Source: Nymphaea colorata (taxonomy: Eukaryota; Streptophyta; Magnoliopsida; Nymphaeales; Nymphaeaceae). Taken from it: 64,000 nucleotides of DNA. The notes under the pieces were generated by a model. The model was given only the letters and a program-made list of their open reading frames with translations. It had not been told where the DNA came from and searched no databases. The translations under genes and the position numbers were made by a program. The number at the start of each line of letters is the position of its first letter. The first letter of the stretch is position 1. The stretch is taken from assembly GCF_008831285.2 (NCBI RefSeq), contig NC_045145.1, positions 2,520,723 to 2,584,722 of the forward strand. The letters run 5' to 3'. Positions 46,651 through 59,960 of the stretch are shown here, in pieces.

Positions 46651-49210
46651 ACAAAATATGCCATTTCTATCCTTTCTTTTCCTTTTCTATGTTGCTATAT
46701 TTAATACCTTGGTTTAGATTGTGCAGTCTTAATTCATTTACCAGAACCCTGAAGGACAAATGAGACTCCGCATGACAACTATCACAAGAAAGTGGGTGGA
46801 TGGTTCTGCTAGTACAATGATTGGTCATCAAATTTCTCAGTTTACATGCTTGATTTGATGCTTTTTCTGACACATATCTAGGGCCAAAAATAAATGAGAT
46901 TCAGCAGACTAATTATTTTTCTGGAGAAGATGTGTATGTGATCCATGCAATAGATTATCTTTTGTTCTTTTGTTTTTAACTTGAAAAGAAAAGAACTCCA
47001 TCAATCAAGGGTGAGTGTTCAATTCTGGCCTCAATTTGCTGTCATTATTGATCATCTAACAAGGCCCCTTATCTTATCAATATAGAAGGACGTGTAGTTA
47101 GTGATGGTCCTCTTCCTAAAACTAGATCTTATTAATTTAGCTGCTGATAGCTTGCATATGATCTTTTTCATCCTAGCTGCATGTGTGGCTCAGATGGAGA
47201 CCCTATCTGTCATAGCTAATCTTCCTTGGCTGAGTTAGTGATTTGAATTCTCCTGCATGCATTATCTCCATGAAGCATGACCACCAAATTTCACTCTATT
47301 ATCAACTTTGTTTCGTTTTTCTTCTCTCTTGTTTTCCTTTCAGTTCTTCACATCTTAAAAGATCTGCTTATTGCCCTTTTGTGTCCATGAAACCATAATT
47401 TCTGAAGTTTTCCATCGTTAACTTGCTTTCCTTGACAAGAATTATTACTTTGCTAGGTTGTCAACTGGGCTTGCAATGGTAGTGAACGCTGGCATCACTA
47501 TCATGGACAGGAATTTCAATAAGCTCAGATATTTATTAATCCAGATTTTCTTTCTTCTTATGAACAGAAATTTTTTATCCAGCTCTTTTGATGAGCTGCT
47601 TTCTTATTCTTGACATTCCCATTAACTGAAATTCTTGCATGTAACACATACCCCTTGTATAGTAATTTACCTTATTTAGAGATGCAATTCAATTTTTGGC
47701 AGGGAAGAAAAGTAACTCCTCTGCTTTACAATCCTGAAGCAAGTAACTCCTAGTCTGGAGTTTGGGGTTGCATTGAAGGGTAAATTATTCCCTGTTATTA
47801 TTCTCTAATTAATTTATTTTGCTTTTAATTTTTATGCTTAATGAGTTTTCCTAATAGGGGGCTTCAATCAACCTTTCGTGTGTGGTGGTCAGCCATGGTC
47901 AATGACAAGGAAAGATCGAGAAAAATCTAATCAAGATATGCAGCCCCAAGCATGGTACGAAGAAGAAAATTTGATTGTTTTTATTTAGTGTCTATGCTTG
48001 TGATGTCCTAACCAGCTGTTTGTTACCATCTTAGTTATCGAGGTAACCTTCCTCTCCTGCCTCTTGCCTCTGCTGTAATGAAGTTAAAGAAGTGAGAAGC
48101 AGCAGACGCATGACCAATGATACTTCCATAAAATTTGATTTGTCTTGGACATTTTAGTTTTTAATTCATTTAAATTTAAATTTTTAAAATTTTCATGTGG
48201 ACCCTTCACTAGCAAGAATTTTTACAGACTGTTAAAATTTTTCATTTTTATAGGCTCCGCTATTGATCTCTTATCTCTTATTATCTTGTGTTGGCTATCA
48301 TTATTTGGTTTTCAGTTTTTTTTTTTTTACTTCTCATTCCGCAGTCAAAATAATGGCAATAATGCCAAGCATTTATAAACTGATGAAATGGGTTTGCTAT
48401 TCTTAATGGAAAATGTAGCTTACATGTTGTTTCCTTTTCTTGAGCTTTTGTCTTTTTTTTTAATGAGTTATAGGTCTCCGTCTCTGTATCCAATATACAT
48501 ACTGATCATAAAGATCAAAGTTGTGCTCCAGCTGCTCATATCCTTGTGGACTTCTAAAGTTCTCACACAAAAAAGTTTACTGCATAGATTGGATTTTTCC
48601 AAGCTTGTCAAGGATGGACTTTATCAAAAGGTAATAGTTTGGTTAGTTGTTACGTGTAAAGTCCAATTGCTCTGTGTATATGTTATATATATGTATGTCA
48701 TGATCAAAACCCATTACTCGATTGGATGTGTCATTTGATACTTGTTCTTTTTGAAACCTATTGAAGCCTTCCACAACATGCAGAGAAAATGCTGGTTGTC
48801 TTGGACTGGCTAAGGTCAACAGTAGAGAGTACTGCAGATATCAATTGCCTTCATAGTGTTCTTTTGAACTTTTTTGTGCTGCAAATTGTGTTTATTTCCT
48901 GCTCATTAGCATCTAGTCTACCACTATAGATCGTGTTTTTGAAGTCCAAATTGATTTGTTTCACCAGTATGTCACCTCGAACAAATGAATTAGGCCCTTT
49001 GACCCAAAAGCAGGGGGAAAGAAAGCAGAGATAGTCCGATAGCTTAGACACAAAAGATTTAGAATGCTTTGCTTGTAAGAGATATCTAGAATAACTTAAT
49101 TCAAGTTCAAGTATGAAGAAAGCACTTCAGATTATAAAATTTCTCAATCTCAATCAGTTGTAGGATATTTGATTGGAACCAAAAGTTCAAGCTTGTCTTA
49201 ATACTATCTA
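46651..49210 (+). other. Flank and unassigned region
   Basis: 46651-47247 still matches 4941-5520. From 47248 the sequence is unique in the window. Short open stretches with splice-like edges occur, for example at about 47890-47985 (RKDREKSNQ) and 48580-48630, but no protein family is recognised and the pieces cannot be joined with confidence. Confidence 0.4.
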
Positions 49211-49534
49211 GTTAGAGCCTATGTCACATAGGTACGGGTACAATTGTGATACACGTATGGTGTTTTCACCAATCTTGGTACGGCGCTATGACAATAATAA
49301 TATATTTTTAATTCCGAAAAAGTAAAATTAAAAAAAAAATGAAAAAACAAAATTGATATCATCACATCATTAAGACAATGTTCCTTTCATAGTTCCTACA
49401 TGTAGTCTCATAAAAAAAAAACATAAAATGTTCCTTTCATAGTTCCTACATATAATCTCATAAAAAAAAACACAAATAAACTGAGATCACTCTTTCGGTT
49501 GTTCTTCCTCTTCCATGTTCACCTCCGCAACCTC

Positions 49535-51545
49535 CTATTCATCCTCCTCTACCTCTTGCAATGTACATGGTTCATTTAACCCCGAATTAAGATGGTTTAC
49601 ATCATCCTCTCCTTTGAAGTTAAAGTTCTCACCATTTACATCCCAACTTTTTTTGCTTTCTTCCCTATAAAGGATAAGAATTAAGAATGTAATTATCAAG
49701 TTGTCAAGTATATAGATACAAAAAAATTTACAAGACAATAAGTGTTCATTTACCTGTATTCATATTGTTTCGTGAAAGTAACTGAAGGTTAGAATGCACA
49801 TAAACTAAATCTTCTGCACGTTTGCTTGTAAGTTTGTTTCTCTTAATGTTGTGAATAGGTGTTTCAATTCCGTTTGGATCATGAAGATATAGCAGGCTAA
49901 GCTAACAACCTCAAAGCAAGGTTTTGAATAGTGGGAAAAGCATGTCCATGTTTGATCAACCAAGGAATAGGTAGATATATGTCCCTGTCAACCATTGCAG
50001 CCATATTTTCATCTTCTAAACTCATTGTGAGCTCGTTCATTTTGATATGGATCTTTAAAAATTTTATTAAGACATGTCAACTTATGTCTTGATAATTCAG
50101 GATCTATATGTGGTGGGGTTCTTCCAACACCTTCAGAGAGCCAATTTAATCCATAATACTTAGGGTTCAATGAGTGTGTCATGCATTGCAAAGGAGTGTT
50201 GCTCTTATCCCATCTTGTTACTAATATATTGTGCACATGATAAAAAAAATTTGAATCTTCAAGTACAAAGTCATTCTTCTCATGATTCAAAATGACATCC
50301 CATAATTTTTCAATCATACTGTCCTACATCTCATAAACACAATTAAGCATTGGTTTATCACAATCAAGAGCCCTCAACATCTCACAAATAGGCTTTATGA
50401 ATGCAAGAAAATAATAGATTTTATCCCAAAAATGTCATCAACAAGCAATCGCTGGATGGTTTGAGCCTTGTCATCATCATCAGCACAATAGAAATTCCAA
50501 TCATCATTTATCACATATTGATTAATGCACTTTTAACCTTCTTGATTCTCTTCATCGTAATAACGATAGAAGCATAACGTGTCTTTGCAATTCTTAACAA
50601 CTTCAAATCAGTATATCTATTATAAATGAAAAGCGCATGTTGATGACTAACTATGAAGCTTCTAATGTTTTTAACATCTTTCTCCAAGTCTTCAATCTAC
50701 AAACACAATTCATAAGAACAAAGATCTTCAATGTCAAATTTAAACTATGGACTGCACAAGGTGTCCAAAAAATGTGAGGGTATTCATGTTCTACTAGAAG
50801 ACTGGCAGCTCTACATACAAGTGCATTATATGTAATTATCTGGACAGCCTTATCATTTCCAACTTCCTCAATCAACTCTACAAATAACAAATACTCGACA
50901 TTTTTAAATCCACCACATGCATCTATTGCTTTTAAAAAGATTGGTCCATTAGCTGAAGTTCAAAAAAGTTAATAAGTGAGTGTCTTTGAATATCTGTCTA
51001 GCCATTAGATACAATTTAAACTCCATGTTGCTCCCATGTCAACTTTTATAGCAATTTATCTGTTTGATTATTCTTTGTTGTAGGATGATGGTTCAAAGCT
51101 TTTCAGAGCTTGGTGTAACATATCCAGACGTGTTGTTATTTGCCAAAGATGTAATTAGATCCTTTCAATATGGATTTATAGCTGCATTAAATAGTATACA
51201 GCTAAAAAATAAGAATGTTCCAACTTTTCTATCTAATTCTTGTCTTTTTTATAAGCAAACATTTGCCTAATTGATTTTTGGGATATGCCCACTTTTCTTT
51301 TTTCATGGCCTTCGTACGCATCATTGTATAAGAGTACTAAAAGAATGTTAATAAAACCATATGATTTCTCACTTTTCTTCATATCATATTGTTCATTCTC
51401 CGTCTTCAACCCATTCACACTATCAGTCTTGATCTTTTTACATTTCTGAATACCATAAACTTTTATTTGCAGTAGATGCGCTTTAACTCTTGTATATGTC
51501 CCATTGAGCTCCTTTCCACAAATAGAACATTCACATATTACATTT
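49535..51545 (-). pseudogene. Decayed hAT-family transposase with BED finger
   Basis: Read on the minus strand, the pieces come in the order expected for a plant hAT transposase. First is a BED-type zinc finger (CSICGKELNGTYTRVKAHLL, about 51545-51430). Next is the core segment with ALVCRAASLLVEHEYPHIFW and TPCAVHSLNLTLK (50890-50651), then a segment with LNPKYYGLNWLSEG and ELSRHKLTCLNK (50317-50009). Last is the C-terminal dimerisation region with HGHAFPTIQNLALRLL (about 49990-49880) and the tail IHNIKRNKLTSKRAEDL. Frames are broken throughout and stops interrupt it. hAT transposases cut and paste DNA with 8-bp target duplications. The right end abuts GH3-D sequence at about 51590. No terminal inverted repeat pair was found. 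Confidence 0.8.
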
Positions 51546-51589
51546 CCACCACCACCACCACAAACACAAACTTTTTCCCATATGTTTTT

Positions 51590-52106
51590 TCCTATCCTAA
51601 GGGCAAATTTTCATTTCTGGAATGTCACTGTAGACAGGGATTAAAACTCAAATATCCAAGTTTCGTTTGGGTTCCATCAAACTAAGGACCAAATTTTGCT
51701 CATTATGAGAGATTACTCAAGTTTATGGAATTCTTGTTCCACTCTAAGCGGTCGAACGGATATTTGGGAACCAATTTTTGTACTATTCGCTCACTTCAAG
51801 GCTTCCACTCTCTTCATCTCTCCTACTATTACCCTCTACCACGATGCAGAGGATTTCAGATGAAAATCCAGCCTCGGCATCGAGGGTTTGAAACATGGTT
51901 GACACAGAGGGCAGCCCTTGACATGGAGTTTTCGAAATGTGGAATTTATTTCCAGTACAACAACTTTTTGAAATGAAGTTCCTAAAAATCATTCCAATTG
52001 CACAATTTCAAGGGTTCAAACTATTACCTAAAAGATAGGTTCTAATGGAAGCCTACTCTCCATATACCTGCAAAAAATATATATAGAATGTGCGTAATTA
52101 ATATCA
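51590..52106 (+). pseudogene. GH3 copy D, intron 1 fragment only
   Basis: It aligns with intron 1 of GH3-C: 51590-51925 with 32263-32585, and 51926-52106 with 33327-33485. It lacks the 736-bp insertion present in C. No exon is present: the left side is hAT sequence and the right side is Tat sequence. It is noncoding evidence that a fourth GH3 copy once stood here. Confidence 0.75.
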
Positions 52107-52442
52107 TGAGTGGTAACTTATGGTATATCAACGAGTGTCCAAGAAGAAGTAGATAAACCTTATCCTTAGTTGCCTAAGGAAAAATCTATGTTATTACTAA
52201 GCCATTTAGCTAAAGTATATAAGCATAACTTGGCATTGGATTATTGTGACCTAAAATGATCTCAATTCGGTTCCTATACCTCATTTTCGCCAAATTATTT
52301 CCATATAGAGAATGTTCGATGCGCATAAACTTTATGTGATGATTTACAACCTCATTATATACCTTTACCTCATATTGTCTTTGTCAACCTTGTCAATCTT
52401 TTCTACTAATTTAATCTATGTCCTTCAGATTTTTCACTCAAG

Positions 52443-53640
52443 ATGTATTCTTTCCAACATAGTGTCACATTCCCTTATGATCACATCCTCTTTGGGGAAG
52501 GATCCGAACGATCTATTTATATTTATCTTAAGTTTAAACGTTTGGTTCTCGAATGGTATCGATCTTGGCATCCCACCTTCTGTCAGATGTTTCCTTCCTA
52601 CTTTGAAGAATGTGGGCTAGAGACAGTGGCAGCCAGAGGAATGCAATTAGTGGATAAGAATTTGGTGCATGCAATTGCCAAGCATTGGAACCCAAGGACT
52701 TCATCTTTTTGGTTTTCATAGGGAGAAATGACAGTATTACTAGATGAATTCACGAGACCTCCCTACACCAACTTGTGATCCAAATGACCCATTGGAGAAT
52801 CAATTCCTCATAAACCCAACTAAGGTTAATGCAAATGACAACTTGGCCCCTAGTAGAAAACCATGAGAGTTATAGCATCAACCTAAAAAATCTATATGAA
52901 GAATTTGTAGCCTATGTTGAACCTTCTACCATATCTTGAAAAAACATATGAAGAGTTAAACATTGTATGATGCTTTACACAGTTGGAATGAACTTTTTTA
53001 CCAATGAAACTGACCTCCTAGGTGTTCATAACGCCCAACATTTTAAGATATGGGGACATAGTAGGACTCGACACTTGCTAGTAGCAATGACAGCCTTTGC
53101 TTTGCTTTACTAAGGACTCACCTGCTTTACTACTGGAGACACTGATTTTGTAGAAGGATGCACATATGCTTTACAATTGTGGTTCCTCAAGCATTCGAGA
53201 CCCCAACCCAGTCTATTTAGAAACACTGATGGAGCATTGATAGTCTTAGAACCATACCGCTATTTGATTGAGATGTTAGATGAAAAAGAAATCATTTGAG
53301 ACTTTTGTGATCGCTGCTCGAATCCACCTAGATATACTCACCATTACTATGGTCATACCACACTCTTGGACCCTTATTTGATAGCTGATTATTGTGTTGA
53401 TAGATGCATAAAATAATTCTCTCAGAGACAGAAGATGGTTTCTAAGCATACCCCAATTGGAAATATTCCCGAATTTGACCCCAGCTCTCCTCAATCGGCA
53501 ACATTAATAATAATAGCTCGACAAGAATGGAAGATACAGATACCCTACACTTGGTTCACTGGCCCAAGGGTAAACAAGGAGTACGCTGAGTGGTGGTATG
53601 CCAACCGACCACCATCCATCATTCCCTAAAAGTTTTTGTT
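52443..53640 (+). pseudogene. Tat N-terminal gag extension, broken
   Basis: Pieces such as WYRSWHPTFCQMFPSYFEE, then HAIAKHWNPRTSSFWF, and further on FTGPRVNKEYAEWWYANR. They pair with 18559-20140 in the other element. The style fits the DUF7745-like domain that precedes gag in plant Tat elements. It is interrupted by several stops. Confidence 0.6.
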
Positions 53641-54099
53641 GTCAACTTTGTACCCCTTATTTTGTCTTCAGTCATTGTCATCTTCGTTAATGTTTTCTCT
53701 CGATGTAACATTTGACATTCTTAAAGCAATATGAACCTTCATTTTGTCATCATTTCCTTTCAATACCTCTTCATTTTCCTATCTCATAAGGTGAATACTT
53801 GAAAGCAAACAAGATGTTTGAAAGCAAAGCACAAGCTAAGCTGACTTCTTAGAATGAGGCTTCCTCTTTTGATCCCATGCCAGAAACACATGCTTCCTAG
53901 CAATCGAGCCAGAAGGCTATCATATGTTTCGGTTGTTTATGGAGCGATTCATGAGGGGGCAAGAAGAACAAAAGACCCTCATGGTTACTCCAAAACCAGC
54001 AACTGAAAAGCTGGCCGAATAAAAAAGAAACAATAAAAACAACCAATATTCTCCTACGCATTGAGATAAAGACCATCTAGATTCAGACTCAACAACTAG

Positions 54100-55070
54100 T
54101 AAGGAGGAAAAACCTAAATTGGTTCTGCTCAAAAAGAAAAAGACAATGAGGAAAAGCAAGAAAGGAAAAAAAATCGTAGAGAAAAGCGGTTCACCTAGCC
54201 CTATCACCAGCGATTTAGAGGAGAAGCAAAAAAGAAAAAGCAAGCATGCCAATAAAGGCAAAAAGATAAAGAAGTACATCCCAAGCAATAGTTTGAACTT
54301 AAAAAGTTCTAAATAGAAAGTAAATGAGATCAATGGCAAGAAGAAAAAGACAAAGCCAGAATTAGTCAAATCAAGTGATGGCGAAAGTCCAACTCAGCAA
54401 AGGTTTCATAAAATAGAGAAAAAAGGAGCAACGTTGAACTTAGGGAAAAAGAAAAATGCTCATACTCATGCGAGGATTACTACCTGGGCATTGAAGAAGA
54501 TGAAGACGTGAAGGGCTTGCCCAAGGAGTTCGTCAAATATGATGGAACCACCTGCCCAGATGTTCAACTTTCAACCTTCATCAATAACTGCTACAAGATC
54601 CAGGCGAATAACAAGGCATTGTTTCGCTACTTTCTAAAAAGTCTTGAAGGCATTGCAATACAATGGTATAAAGAAAATGTTAACCCAGTTAAACTGAAAG
54701 AATTTGATAGGTTGGTTAACATGTTTGTTGAGAAATTTGAGCAAAATGTTGCCATGGCTCCAGCCCTCAGTACCCTTTGTAGTTTCCATCAGAAATAAAG
54801 AGAAAAGACTTGAGAATTCATCCAAAATTAGAGAATTCAATGCAGATGAAGGATCCCATTTATGAAACAGAAGCTTTATCACTCATAAGGAAAAATCTCA
54901 CCCAACCCTTGAAAAGTCACATCCACAGTTATCCAATCAAGACATTTGCAAAGTTGATTGAACAAGCAAATTCAATAGAGGAAGGAATTGAAAAAGGAGA
55001 TTTTGATGGAATCATTGCACCAAAGTATAAAGAAGAGGGTAAGAAAAGAGGAAGGACACAGTTGCCATAA
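54100..55070 (+). pseudogene. Tat gag with Lys-rich linker and capsid core, broken
   Basis: 54119-54316 encodes a very Lys-rich linker. 54508-54798 encodes the capsid core (LPKEFVKYDGTTCPDVQLS, ALFRYFLKSLEGIAIQWYK, LVNMFVEKFEQNVAMAP). 54810-55070 continues with ALSLIRKNLTQPLKS and FAKLIEQANSIEEGIEKG. A one-base change between the last two pieces shifts the frame. Confidence 0.8.
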
Positions 55071-55329
55071 CACTTCGTAGAAAATACCGGCACTCGAAAG
55101 GACAACGACAGTAGTTAAAAGCATGACGAAGAAGCAAATCATAAAAAAAGCACACAGCTGCCCAAAGGAAATGAAGAAGGGAGGAACAAACACCCAGGCT
55201 AGAGTTATAATCGAAAGTTCACTCATTTCAATCAATCTCACGAAAAGATCCTAGAGTACTTCCTCGCCAAAGGAACTATCATCTTGCCAAAACTTTTAAA
55301 ACCTCCAAAAATGATGGGAGGTAATAAAG

Positions 55330-55410
55330 AAAAACTATGTAACTTCCATCACGCCCCTAGCCATGACACCGAGGATTGTTTTGTCCTCAAAAAAATTATC
55401 CAAGATTGAT
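55330..55410 (+). pseudogene. Tat CHHC-type segment
   Basis: CNFHHAPSHDTEDCFVLKK lies between gag and protease. It is a short Cys-His motif, conserved in the other element. Confidence 0.7.
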
Positions 55411-55865
55411 GGTGACAACATCCCTGAGATATTAAGAAATCCATTTCTTAATCACGGGAAGGAAGCGGTAGCTATGATCACCACTGGCACTCCACTCGCG
55501 TATTATTTGTAGGAGCACATCCAAACTTGTGATGGAAGCAATTTACACCACGTCAAGATGAAGAAATCAAGGTAAGAAACCTCCAGATTTTATTTGTATG
55601 ATGAACAGCAAGGCAGAAAGTTCATCCAAAAATCTGCCATAATTCTAAATTATTTTCTTTTATGAGGCGGCGATGATGAGTCGTCAAATGACTCCTCAAA
55701 CGAGGATCCAGGATACTTGGATGAGATCATCCCTTTGAAAGAATGCATGATTAAGATAGACTGCATTCGGTTCTCTAAGGACCAGTCTATCACTTAGAAA
55801 AGGATCTCTCAAAATGGGGATATTATCATGAAGATGCTCCTTACATCTTCATTCAAGTTAATTAG

Positions 55866-56084
55866 GTGGCTATGCCATATGTATTGATCGATAAAGGAAG
55901 TAGTTTAAATATTTGTTTTGAACTCACGGCCAAAGTTTTGGGATTTGGCAAAGATAAATATCGCCTTGATGATACCAAGATCTACGGATACGACGGCCGA
56001 AGCATGAATAGCAAAGGTACCCTCATCATGGATGCGATCGTTGAATGCACCAGTCATTGCGTTGGATTCTACGTTTGCTCTTAG
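55866..56084 (+). pseudogene. Tat aspartic protease
   Basis: A 72-codon open piece. MPYVLIDKGSSLNICF is the active-site region. Related elements usually have Asp followed by Ser, Thr or Asn and then Gly; here the middle residue is Lys. KIYGYDGRS and KGTLIMD follow as expected. It would process the polyprotein. The domain is short and ends at a TAG. Confidence 0.65.
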
Positions 56085-57049
56085 GATGACCTTGGATTCA
56101 TGATGTACGAGGTATCACATCAACTCTTCATCAATGTCTCAAATGAAATTTTGGCCCCTCGGTCATCACCGTATTCACTGAGGATCCTGTCGAGAGGTTG
56201 GTACAATCAACGCTACTTGGGCCAATTGATTCGGTGGACGTTCCAACATAAGAACGGTGAAGGAAGGACGTTTGGAATAATAGATGCAGAACATCCCTTG
56301 TATGCTCATTTTGTGAGAAATCCCAAGGGATTTTAGTTACTTTTCAAAGGTGGCTGCCATCCATTCACTGGCCTCGGAAAGAATGAAGATGACATCTTGT
56401 AGCCAATCAGTATCCCCTTTTAGATGAACATCAGAGGATTGGGATACCTTAAAGAAGTCTAAAAATGAGCTTTTTGGCTAATAGTATTCGCCTTTGTTTT
56501 CAAACACTCCCATGAATTTTGTACTCTTAACTTGTACTTGTCTGGTCACATGAGGCCCCCTATGAACTAAGATCTTTCGATATATAATGCAAGTAATCTT
56601 TTGTTATCAATTTTAATTTTGTTCAATTTTCCTTTATCCTCCTCTTTACAGGATGTCAGAACTCAACATGTTTCAGTCTTTTCTTTTTCTTCGAAAGTTC
56701 CCCAAAAAAGCATTTTTTTAAACAAGTAGTTTGTAAAATTGAACCTATGACAATACTTGAGTCAAAATTACCGGAATTCGCTAAGAATTAGAAACAAGAA
56801 TATCCCTCATTCTTAATTAATGATCCAATTGCAGAAATTTACATTGAAACCAATGAGAATCCTAAAATTCTTCAAATTGACACCAGTTTGTTAGTAGCTC
56901 AGGTTCTTATAAGCCACCAAAAGTTTTTGCATGGACCTATGAAGATATGCCGGGCTTAGACCCCCAGTTTGTTGAACATTGTTTTTCCCCTTAAGTCCCA
57001 GTTGCAAGACAGTTAAAAAAAATTGTCCAAGTTTGATCCTTAACTATAA

Positions 57050-57535
57050 GGGCCCGTAAGAAACTGATTAGAGGAACTACTAAAGGCAAATTTATTTGCA
57101 CCATCGGTTACTTTGAATGGTTGGCTAATATTATGCTGGTCCTCAAGAAAAATGGCAAATTCAGGTTGTACATCGACTTTCAAAACCTGAATAAAGCCAC
57201 ACCAAAAGATGATTACCCACTTCAAACATTGATTTATTGGTAGATAGTACCACGGGTCATGCCATGTTCTCTTTTATAGATAGATATTCGAGATACAACC
57301 AAATCAAATTAGCAGTCAATGATCAACCTAAGACCGCTTTTACCACCCATGGGACACTTTCTATGACATAGTAAAACCGTTTTGATTAAAGAATGCTGAA
57401 GCAACTTATCAAAGAGCCGTGACCGCTATCTTCCACAACGAAATGTACAAAATCATGGATACATATATCGATGACATATTAATTGAATCTAAGGAAAGAG
57501 AATATCACATTGAAACACTTGCCTAGGTGTTTGAG
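57050..57535 (+). pseudogene. Tat reverse transcriptase, broken
   Basis: WLANIMLVLKKNGKFRLYID, then NLNKATPKDDYPL, then NAEATYQRA-like codons, and the catalytic YIDD at about 57466-57477 are all visible. At least three stops and frame changes fall between them. The order and spacing fit a Ty3/gypsy RT. Confidence 0.82.
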
Positions 57536-57733
57536 AGGCTCTTACCCCAAAAATATGTTTTTGGGGTTGAATTGGGTAAATTTTTGGATTTCATGGTCAG
57601 TAAGAGGGGGATCGAAAAGGATCTCATCAAAGCAAAAGCGATCATCGATATGCCACCACCCACCAACATCAAGGAACTACGAAATCTATAGGAGTGAATC
57701 CAGTCCATTAAACAATTCATTTCCAATCTAGCC

Positions 57734-58260
57734 ATGAGATGTGAGCCATTAAACCAGTTGCTGAGGAAAGGTGCCAAATTTAAATGGAGTTTTGAGTGCC
57801 AACAATCATTTGAAAGGATCGAGACATACCTTCTAAATCCACCAATCCTAAAACCTCTGGTGTTGAGCAGGCCATTGCTGCTTCACATCACAGTGAATGA
57901 GTCAACATGTAGCGACTTTTTTGTCACAATATAAGGAAAGGAGTTGCATCGAGCTTACAATATATTACATCAGTAAAACCTTTGTCCAGTGTGAAAAGAA
58001 GTACACTCCAATAGACAAAACTTGTTTAGTATTGGTTTGGATATGTCAGAAGCTGAGACATTATTTATTAACTTGTGAGGTCAAGATACTCTCCAAGCTA
58101 AATCCTTTTAAGTATATCTTAGAGCGGCCCTTCCTTAATGGATGCATCACTGAATGGCAAGTTTTGCTAATGCAATATGATCTTGAATATGTGTGCCAGA
58201 AGTCAATCAAAGGGCAAGCAATTGCGGATCATTTAGCAGATTTTTTTCAGTGCAGGAAAA
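57734..58260 (+). pseudogene. Tat RNase H (first, Ty3 type)
   Basis: FKWSFECQQSFERI is the RT connection. Then come IYYISKTFVQCEKKYTPIDK and LRHYLLTCEVKI, followed by AIADHLADFF. This is the native Ty3 RNase H, degenerate near its first catalytic Asp. It spans two open frames (57734-57934 and 57897-58526). Confidence 0.75.
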
Positions 58261-58299
58261 TCAAAACAAATGAAGAGTTTATGGATGAACATGTACTAA

Positions 58300-58811
58300 G
58301 ATTGGAAACAGTTATGTGGAAGATGTACTTTCATGGGTCCAGAAATGTGATGAGAGCAAGTATAGACATTCTACTTATCGCTCTAGAAGATGAAATGATT
58401 CTATATTTTTTGAAACTCGATTTTTCATGTACCCATAACATGGCTGAATATGAAGCCCTAATGCAAGGACTTCGTTCGTTATTGAGTTTTCAAGCAAAAA
58501 GAGTCCATGCCTTCAGCGACTCTTAACTTATCATCGATCAAGTAAACGGAGAATGGCAAGTTAAAGAGGAAAAGTTAGTGTCATATCAAAAGATCGCCAC
58601 CTCCTTGATCTGTCAGTTTGAAGAAGTACAGTTGGCTCACATGAAAGGAAAATGCAACCTTATTGCGGATGGTCTTACAAGTTTAGGATCCACTATCTCC
58701 TTTCGAACAAATGAAGCAATTTGCTCTTTTGAGATTGGAAAATTAGAACATCCCACTCCTAGTGACGCATGTTCATCATATCTAGGAGGGGAATATGTCT
58801 TGGTATCATGA
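58300..58811 (+). pseudogene. Tat second RNase H (archaeal type)
   Basis: MYFHGSRN starts the domain and is normally FDGS, so the first catalytic Asp is His here. HNMAEYEALMQGLRSLL carries the Glu helix and HAFSDS the next Asp. A TAA follows SDS at about 58525. The piece 58578-58811 continues with MKGKCNLIADGLTSLGS. An additional archaeal-type RNase H is a known Tat-lineage feature. Confidence 0.78.
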
Positions 58812-58909
58812 CATCAAAAGGTACATTGAGAGTGGAGAATTACCGACTGAAATATCCAAAAAAGAACAAAAAGCAATTTAATGTATTTTAACAAGGTACT
58901 TCTTTCTTG

Positions 58910-59960
58910 CAGGAGTGTTACATAGGTGTGGGTTTAGTACTGAATGCTCTCGGTGTCTTGATAAAGATGAGACAAAAGAAGTCGTTGAAGAGTTGCTTCG
59001 AAGAAACTATGGGGGCCATGTTGGTTACCAAACCCTTACCAAGTAAATAATTCAAACAGGATATTATTGGCATGCTATGCGAAAAGATTGTTATTAATTC
59101 ATCAAAAGATGTAAAGAATGTCAGCTGCATGCTCCAATAATCCATGCACCAGCTTCTCACTTGCATTCTGTGACATCTCCTTGGCCATTTTCAATGTGGG
59201 TATTCGATGTAATCGGACCAACATCCTCTGCAGCTTCTAATGTCTATAAGTATTTTCTTGCTGGAATGAATTATTTTATCAAATAGGTAGAAGTCGTCAC
59301 ACTCAGAATAGTAGAAGGGCGTCACGTAGTATTCTTCATTCACGATTTTTTTTTTTGCAGATTTGGAGTTTCACATGATATAGTATCTGATAATGGGACT
59401 CATTTCAAAAATGAAAAGAAGTGGTAGTTGTGCAGCAAATACCATATTGTGCTTCATTTTTCAGCTCCTTAGTAACTGGAAGAGATTGTCATGAAAAATG
59501 CACACCGCTCTGTGGGCATATCGCACCACTATGAGAACTCCAACAATTGTTAATCCAGCAGAGCTAGTCTATAGGATGGAAATGGTTCTACAGTTACATG
59601 TATTAAAACCCGTTTTGAAGTTCGCTTCTCTCATAAAGCTTCCCCAAAATCAAAACCAACAGAAGAGACTAATGAAACTCAATTTGTTAGATGAAAAGAG
59701 GCTTAAAGTAGCTAAGCACGCTGAAACCTATCGCCAAATGGTGGCTAGACAATTTGCCAAGTCAATGATCGAGAGACATTTTAAAGTGAATGACTTGGTC
59801 GTACGATCATTGGTATACCTCAGAGGATGACAATGGGTTAAGTGGGCATCAAATATGTTATTAAGGAAGTCTTGCCCCGTAATTCATACCGGTTGATTGA
59901 TGCTGATGGAGTAGAATTTACCGATCATATTAACACTCTTCACCTAGCCCTCTTGTATTC
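58910..59960 (+). pseudogene. Tat integrase, broken
   Basis: The zinc-binding part is visible with CKECQLHAP and nearby His codons. The core follows with WPFSMWVFDVIGP, then IVSDNGTHFKN carrying the second Asp. The Glu region reads LEEIVMKNAHR with changes. The C-terminal part is open at 59498-59830 (LWAYRTTMRTPT, GDLVVRS-like NDLVVRS) and ends with a LYSPF stretch near 59960. No chromodomain is seen. Stops occur at about 59041, 59095 and 59285. Confidence 0.78.
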
